Shown one piece after another: positions 61,434 through 64,000 of a stretch of 64,000 nt of DNA. The DNA comes from Anaerolinea thermophila UNI-1 (GTDB lineage: Bacteria > Chloroflexota > Anaerolineae > Anaerolineales > Anaerolineaceae). The stretch covers positions 124,001 through 188,000 of the forward strand of contig NC_014960.1 of assembly GCF_000199675.1 (NCBI RefSeq). Direction: 5' to 3'. The notes beneath the pieces are model-generated. The model was not told the origin of the DNA. It saw nothing but the letters and a program-made list of their open reading frames with translations, and did no database searches. The stretch's first letter is position 1, and every line of letters starts with the position of its first letter. The position numbers and the translations under genes are program-made.

Positions 61434-61925
61434 TTAATCCCCGCGCTGGGCAAGCAGGGCGTTGATCTGGAAGAGGGCCGGCACCGCGCCGCCCGCCATC
61501 TTCAGCCACTCCAGCACCTGGGCGGCGTTCTTCTCTTCTTCCACCTGTTCCTTCACAAACCAGTTGAGAAATTCCTGACTGGCGTAGTCCTTATCCTCCA
61601 CGGCGATGCTGTACAGCAGGTTGATGCGCGCGGTGACGCTCTGCTCGTGCTTCAGCACCTCGGCAAAAATCTCTTCGTGCGTACCGAAGGCGGAAGGCGG
61701 GGCGTCAATGGCTTGCAGGGTCACCTTGCCGCCGCGGTCGTGGATGTACTCAAAGAACTTGAGGGCGTGTTCCTGTTCCTCTCTGGCTTGCATTGCCATC
61801 CATTTGGCAAAGCCGCCCCAGTTGTTTTCCTCAAAGTGCGCCGCCATGGCAAGGTACAGGTACGCCGAGTACAGTTCCAGTTTAATCTGGGTGTTCATTT
61901 CTTCCAGCAGTCGTTTGCTTAACAT
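61434..61925 (-). CDS. Ferritin (non-haem, FtnA-like)
   Basis: 163 residues, normal length. A four-helix-bundle sequence with the ferroxidase ligands visible: Glu in LELYSAYLYLAMAAHFEE, the EEQEHALKFFEYI pair (Glu-x2-His), Glu in VLKHEQSVT and FVKEQVEEEKNA. It lacks a Met haem-ligand pattern of bacterioferritin. GGGAGAA upstream. It stores iron and limits peroxide chemistry. Monocistronic. Confidence 0.94.
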   Translation of the reverse strand: MLSKRLLEEMNTQIKLELYSAYLYLAMAAHFEENNWGGFAKWMAMQAREEQEHALKFFEYIHDRGGKVTLQAIDAPPSAFGTHEEIFAEVLKHEQSVTARINLLYSIAVEDKDYASQEFLNWFVKEQVEEEKNAAQVLEWLKMAGGAVPALFQINALLAQRGD

Positions 61926-62061
61926 AGGTTCTCCCTTTCTTTGGCGAAGAATGATGATGCTATAAGGTCATTATAGACCATTTTCAGTGAAAATTCATCC
62001 GCCGGGTGAAGGATTGCCGGCAGGAATTGCAGTACAATCCAGTGGATAGGGAGGTGAATGG

Positions 62062-62538
62062 ATGAATCTTTCCGCAATTCTGGTTTCGCAGTTCCTGGCA
62101 GGGCTGGAGATGCTCAAACAAACCATCACCCTGTGCCCGGAGGACCTCTGGAACGCTCCGCAGGACAAAAACCCCTTCTGGCAGGTGACTTACCATGCGC
62201 TGTACTTCGTCCACGAGTACCTGGCAGAGTCGCCGGAGACCTTTGTGCCCTGGGAGAAGCACCGCGAGGTGTACGACTTTGACGAGACGCAGACCTTCGA
62301 GCCGTACGATCAAGCCGCCCTGCTGGAGTACCTGGCGTTTCTGGAAAACCATGTGCGCGAACGCCTGCCGCAACTGCGCCTGGACGAGGTGGAGGGGCAC
62401 GGCAGTCGTTCCATGCTGACGGCGGAACTGCAAATTTACTCCCTGCGCCACCTGATGGTGCATACCGGCGAACTGATGGAGCGCCTGGGCGCGCGTACCG
62501 GGGCAAACATTGACTGGGTGGGCTGGGTGCACGATTAA
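62062..62538 (+). CDS. DinB-superfamily protein
   Basis: 158 residues with GGGAGGTG upstream. A four-helix DinB-like protein with the putative metal His triad: YHALYFVHEYL near 45 and LRHLMVHTGELMERLG near 135. DinB-like proteins are metal-binding and include thiol-dependent transferases and stress proteins; a specific reaction cannot be assigned. A TACAAT -10 lies at about 62031. Its stop overlaps the stop of the convergent methyltransferase gene by 4 bp. Confidence 0.8.
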   Translation: MNLSAILVSQFLAGLEMLKQTITLCPEDLWNAPQDKNPFWQVTYHALYFVHEYLAESPETFVPWEKHREVYDFDETQTFEPYDQAALLEYLAFLENHVRERLPQLRLDEVEGHGSRSMLTAELQIYSLRHLMVHTGELMERLGARTGANIDWVGWVHD

Positions 62539-63119
62539 GCGGCAGAGGGGGAGGCGGGCTTCTCTACCACCACCCACACGTTGAACGTGCCGGCAATCAC
62601 GCTCACCTGCGCCTGAGGCTCATCAAACAGCGCGGCGATGTCTGGCGGGGCAAGGAAGTGACTGCGCATCAGGGCAAGTTTTTCGGCAAGGGCGATAAGT
62701 TTGACGGCAAAACGGCGCAGGTCCGGCTCTTCGATGATTAACCGTCCGCCGGGTTGAAGCAGGCGCCACAATTCGCGCGCCGTGGCGCGCTGATCGCAGA
62801 CGTGATGCAGGGCATCGACCATGATGATGCGGGCAAAGGCGTGATCGGGAAAGGGCAGGCGCTCGGTGTGGGAGCATACCGGGCACAGTCCGTTTTTCTG
62901 GCGGGCTTGCGCCAGCATGCGGCAGGACAGGTCGGCAACCACGACGAGGCGCGCCTGATCGCGCAGGAACTGCGAGACTCTGCCGGTGCCGCCGCCGGCA
63001 TCCAGCAGAGCGCCATCCACCGGCAGGTGGAGGTGGGCGAGCAGGTCTTCCGGCGGGCGGGGGTGGATGAAGCGTTCGTAAAAGGGGGCGAGCAGGTCGA
63101 AATGGTCGAAAGCGGGCAT
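62535..63119 (-). CDS. SAM-dependent class I methyltransferase
   Basis: 194 residues. SAM motif I LLDAGGGTGRVSQFL (near 38), motif II VVVADLS, LPFPDHAFARIIMVDALHHV and the post-motif LLQPGGRLIIEEPD of the Methyltransf_11 group. The N-terminus FDLLAPFYERFI is typical of UbiE/COQ5-like small-molecule methylases. A CPVC pair lies near residue 80. The acceptor is unknown. Convergent and stop-overlapping with the DinB-like gene. Confidence 0.85.
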   Translation of the reverse strand: MPAFDHFDLLAPFYERFIHPRPPEDLLAHLHLPVDGALLDAGGGTGRVSQFLRDQARLVVVADLSCRMLAQARQKNGLCPVCSHTERLPFPDHAFARIIMVDALHHVCDQRATARELWRLLQPGGRLIIEEPDLRRFAVKLIALAEKLALMRSHFLAPPDIAALFDEPQAQVSVIAGTFNVWVVVEKPASPSAA

Positions 63120-63259
63120 GGGAATTTCCTTTCAGGTTGATTGTAATGGATTTTTAAGGAATGGATGAGCGTTGCACAATGCAGGTTGACGCTTGGGATG
63201 GGCGTGGTAGAATCAAAATGAACCTTGAAGGTGTTAATTAGATGAGGAGGACGATGCAC

Positions 63260-64000
63260 ATGGAAGAGAATATTACTGGATCCTTTGCGGTAAAGAAGGG
63301 TCTGGCGCAGATGCTGAAAGGCGGAGTCATCATGGATGTGGTGACGCCGGAGCATGCCCGCATTGCCGAGGATGCCGGCGCGGTGGCGGTGATGGCGCTG
63401 GAGCGCGTGCCTGCCGATATTCGCGCACACGGTGGTGTTGCCCGCATGAGCGACCCCGAACTGATTCTTAAAATCATGGATGCGGTCAGCATTCCGGTGA
63501 TGGCGAAGTGCCGCATCGGGCATTTTGTCGAAGCCCAAATTCTGGAAGCCATTGGGGTGGATTACATTGACGAATCCGAAGTGCTCACCCCGGCGGATGA
63601 GGAACACCACATTTACAAGCATGCCTTCAAAGTGCCTTTTGTGTGCGGGGCGCGCAATCTGGGCGAAGCCCTGCGGCGCATCGGCGAAGGCGCGGCGATG
63701 ATTCGTACCAAGGGCGAAGCCGGCACCGGCGATGTGGTCGAAGCGGTGCGCCATGCCCGCGCGGTGATGGGCGAAATCCGCCGCCTGCAGAACCTGCCCG
63801 ATGAAGAAGTGATGGCGTTTGCCAAGGAAATCGGCGCGCCGTATGAACTGGTGCTGGAAACCCGCAAACTGGGGCGCTTACCGGTGGTCAACTTTGCCGC
63901 GGGCGGTATTGCCACCCCCGCCGATGCCGCGCTGATGATGCAGTTGGGCATGGACGGCGTCTTTGTGGGTTCGGGTATCTTCAAATCGGGCGATCCTGCC
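63260..64000 (+). CDS. pdxS: Pyridoxal 5'-phosphate synthase subunit PdxS, C-terminus outside the window
   Basis: Open to the window end, 247 codons visible. ATG 63260 (MEENITGSFAVKKGLAQMLK) is nine bases after GAGGAGG; ATG 63254 in the same frame is too close to that site. The PdxS sequence is unmistakable: GGVIMDVVTPEHARIAEDAG, ALERVPADIRAHGGVARMSDP, the Schiff-base Lys in MAKCRIGHFVEAQIL, the second Lys in IRTKGEAGTGDV, and GGIATPADAALMMQLGMDGVFVGSGIFKS. It makes PLP from ribose-5-phosphate, glyceraldehyde-3-phosphate and ammonia supplied by PdxT. pdxT may follow outside the window. Confidence 0.96.
   Translation, partial: MEENITGSFAVKKGLAQMLKGGVIMDVVTPEHARIAEDAGAVAVMALERVPADIRAHGGVARMSDPELILKIMDAVSIPVMAKCRIGHFVEAQILEAIGVDYIDESEVLTPADEEHHIYKHAFKVPFVCGARNLGEALRRIGEGAAMIRTKGEAGTGDVVEAVRHARAVMGEIRRLQNLPDEEVMAFAKEIGAPYELVLETRKLGRLPVVNFAAGGIATPADAALMMQLGMDGVFVGSGIFKSGDPA

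Overview
The window looks like chromosome of an anaerobic member of the Chloroflexota, most likely Anaerolineae (Anaerolinea-like). The reasons are moderately high GC, many lipoproteins with Thr-Pro-rich linkers, peptide-binding proteins with the VKTVEVTKEV-type linker, GAAC-N4-GTTC (Gram-positive type) SOS boxes as described for green non-sulfur bacteria, and a YgeW/YgeY/carbamate kinase purine-type catabolic cluster. The species assignment is inference; no rRNA gene is present.

Layout. 1-5.9 kb: a MacAB/LolCDE-like exporter operon on the minus strand (membrane-fusion protein cut by the window edge, FtsX-type permease, two ATPases), divergent from a TetR regulator with a two-site operator between them. 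6-10.2 kb: a lipoprotein, a PAS-GGDEF diguanylate cyclase, then tRNA-Val(GAC) directly abutting a T-box leader and thrS. 10.3-14.4 kb: an ADP-ribosylglycohydrolase with a beta-rich tail and a secreted transglycosylase-like protein. 14.8-22 kb: purine-catabolism block (8-oxoguanine deaminase-like, adenine deaminase, GntR regulator, YgeY, YgeW-like carbamoyltransferase, carbamate kinase). 22.3-27 kb: an esterase, an AT-rich type II restriction-modification island, a membrane protein and an MFS exporter. 27.1-31.1 kb: a candidate C-rich small RNA, a YacP-like nuclease, a lamin-tail protein and dnaX-ybaB-recR.

31.1-37.8 kb: a complete Opp/Dpp peptide transporter operon whose only binding protein appears to be circularly permuted. 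This is the strongest novelty in the window. 37.9-44.6 kb: receiver-roadblock protein, gnd, an SDR, a phosphoribosyltransferase, era, YhhN and RCC1 repeats. 44.8-49 kb: MarR with a 37-bp operator and a heterodimeric ABC multidrug exporter. 49-53.9 kb: recA, two lipoproteins, an SOS-type promoter in front of a degenerate FtsK-like protein, and a complete IS4-family element with target duplication.

53.9-59.3 kb: a P-type ATPase under a yybP-ykoY (Mn2+) riboswitch, a thioredoxin-fold/cyclophilin fusion lacking its CxxC, and TerC. 59.3-61.2 kb: an unknown gene and an orphan 12-repeat CRISPR array with a recognisable leader promoter on the minus strand. 61.4-64 kb: ferritin, a DinB-like protein, a methyltransferase and pdxS (cut by the window edge). 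Recurrent themes are extended -10 promoters of the form TGC-TANNNT, several of them so close to the start codon that leaderless transcripts are likely, and dispersed intergenic repeats with a GAGCCTGCCGAAG core.
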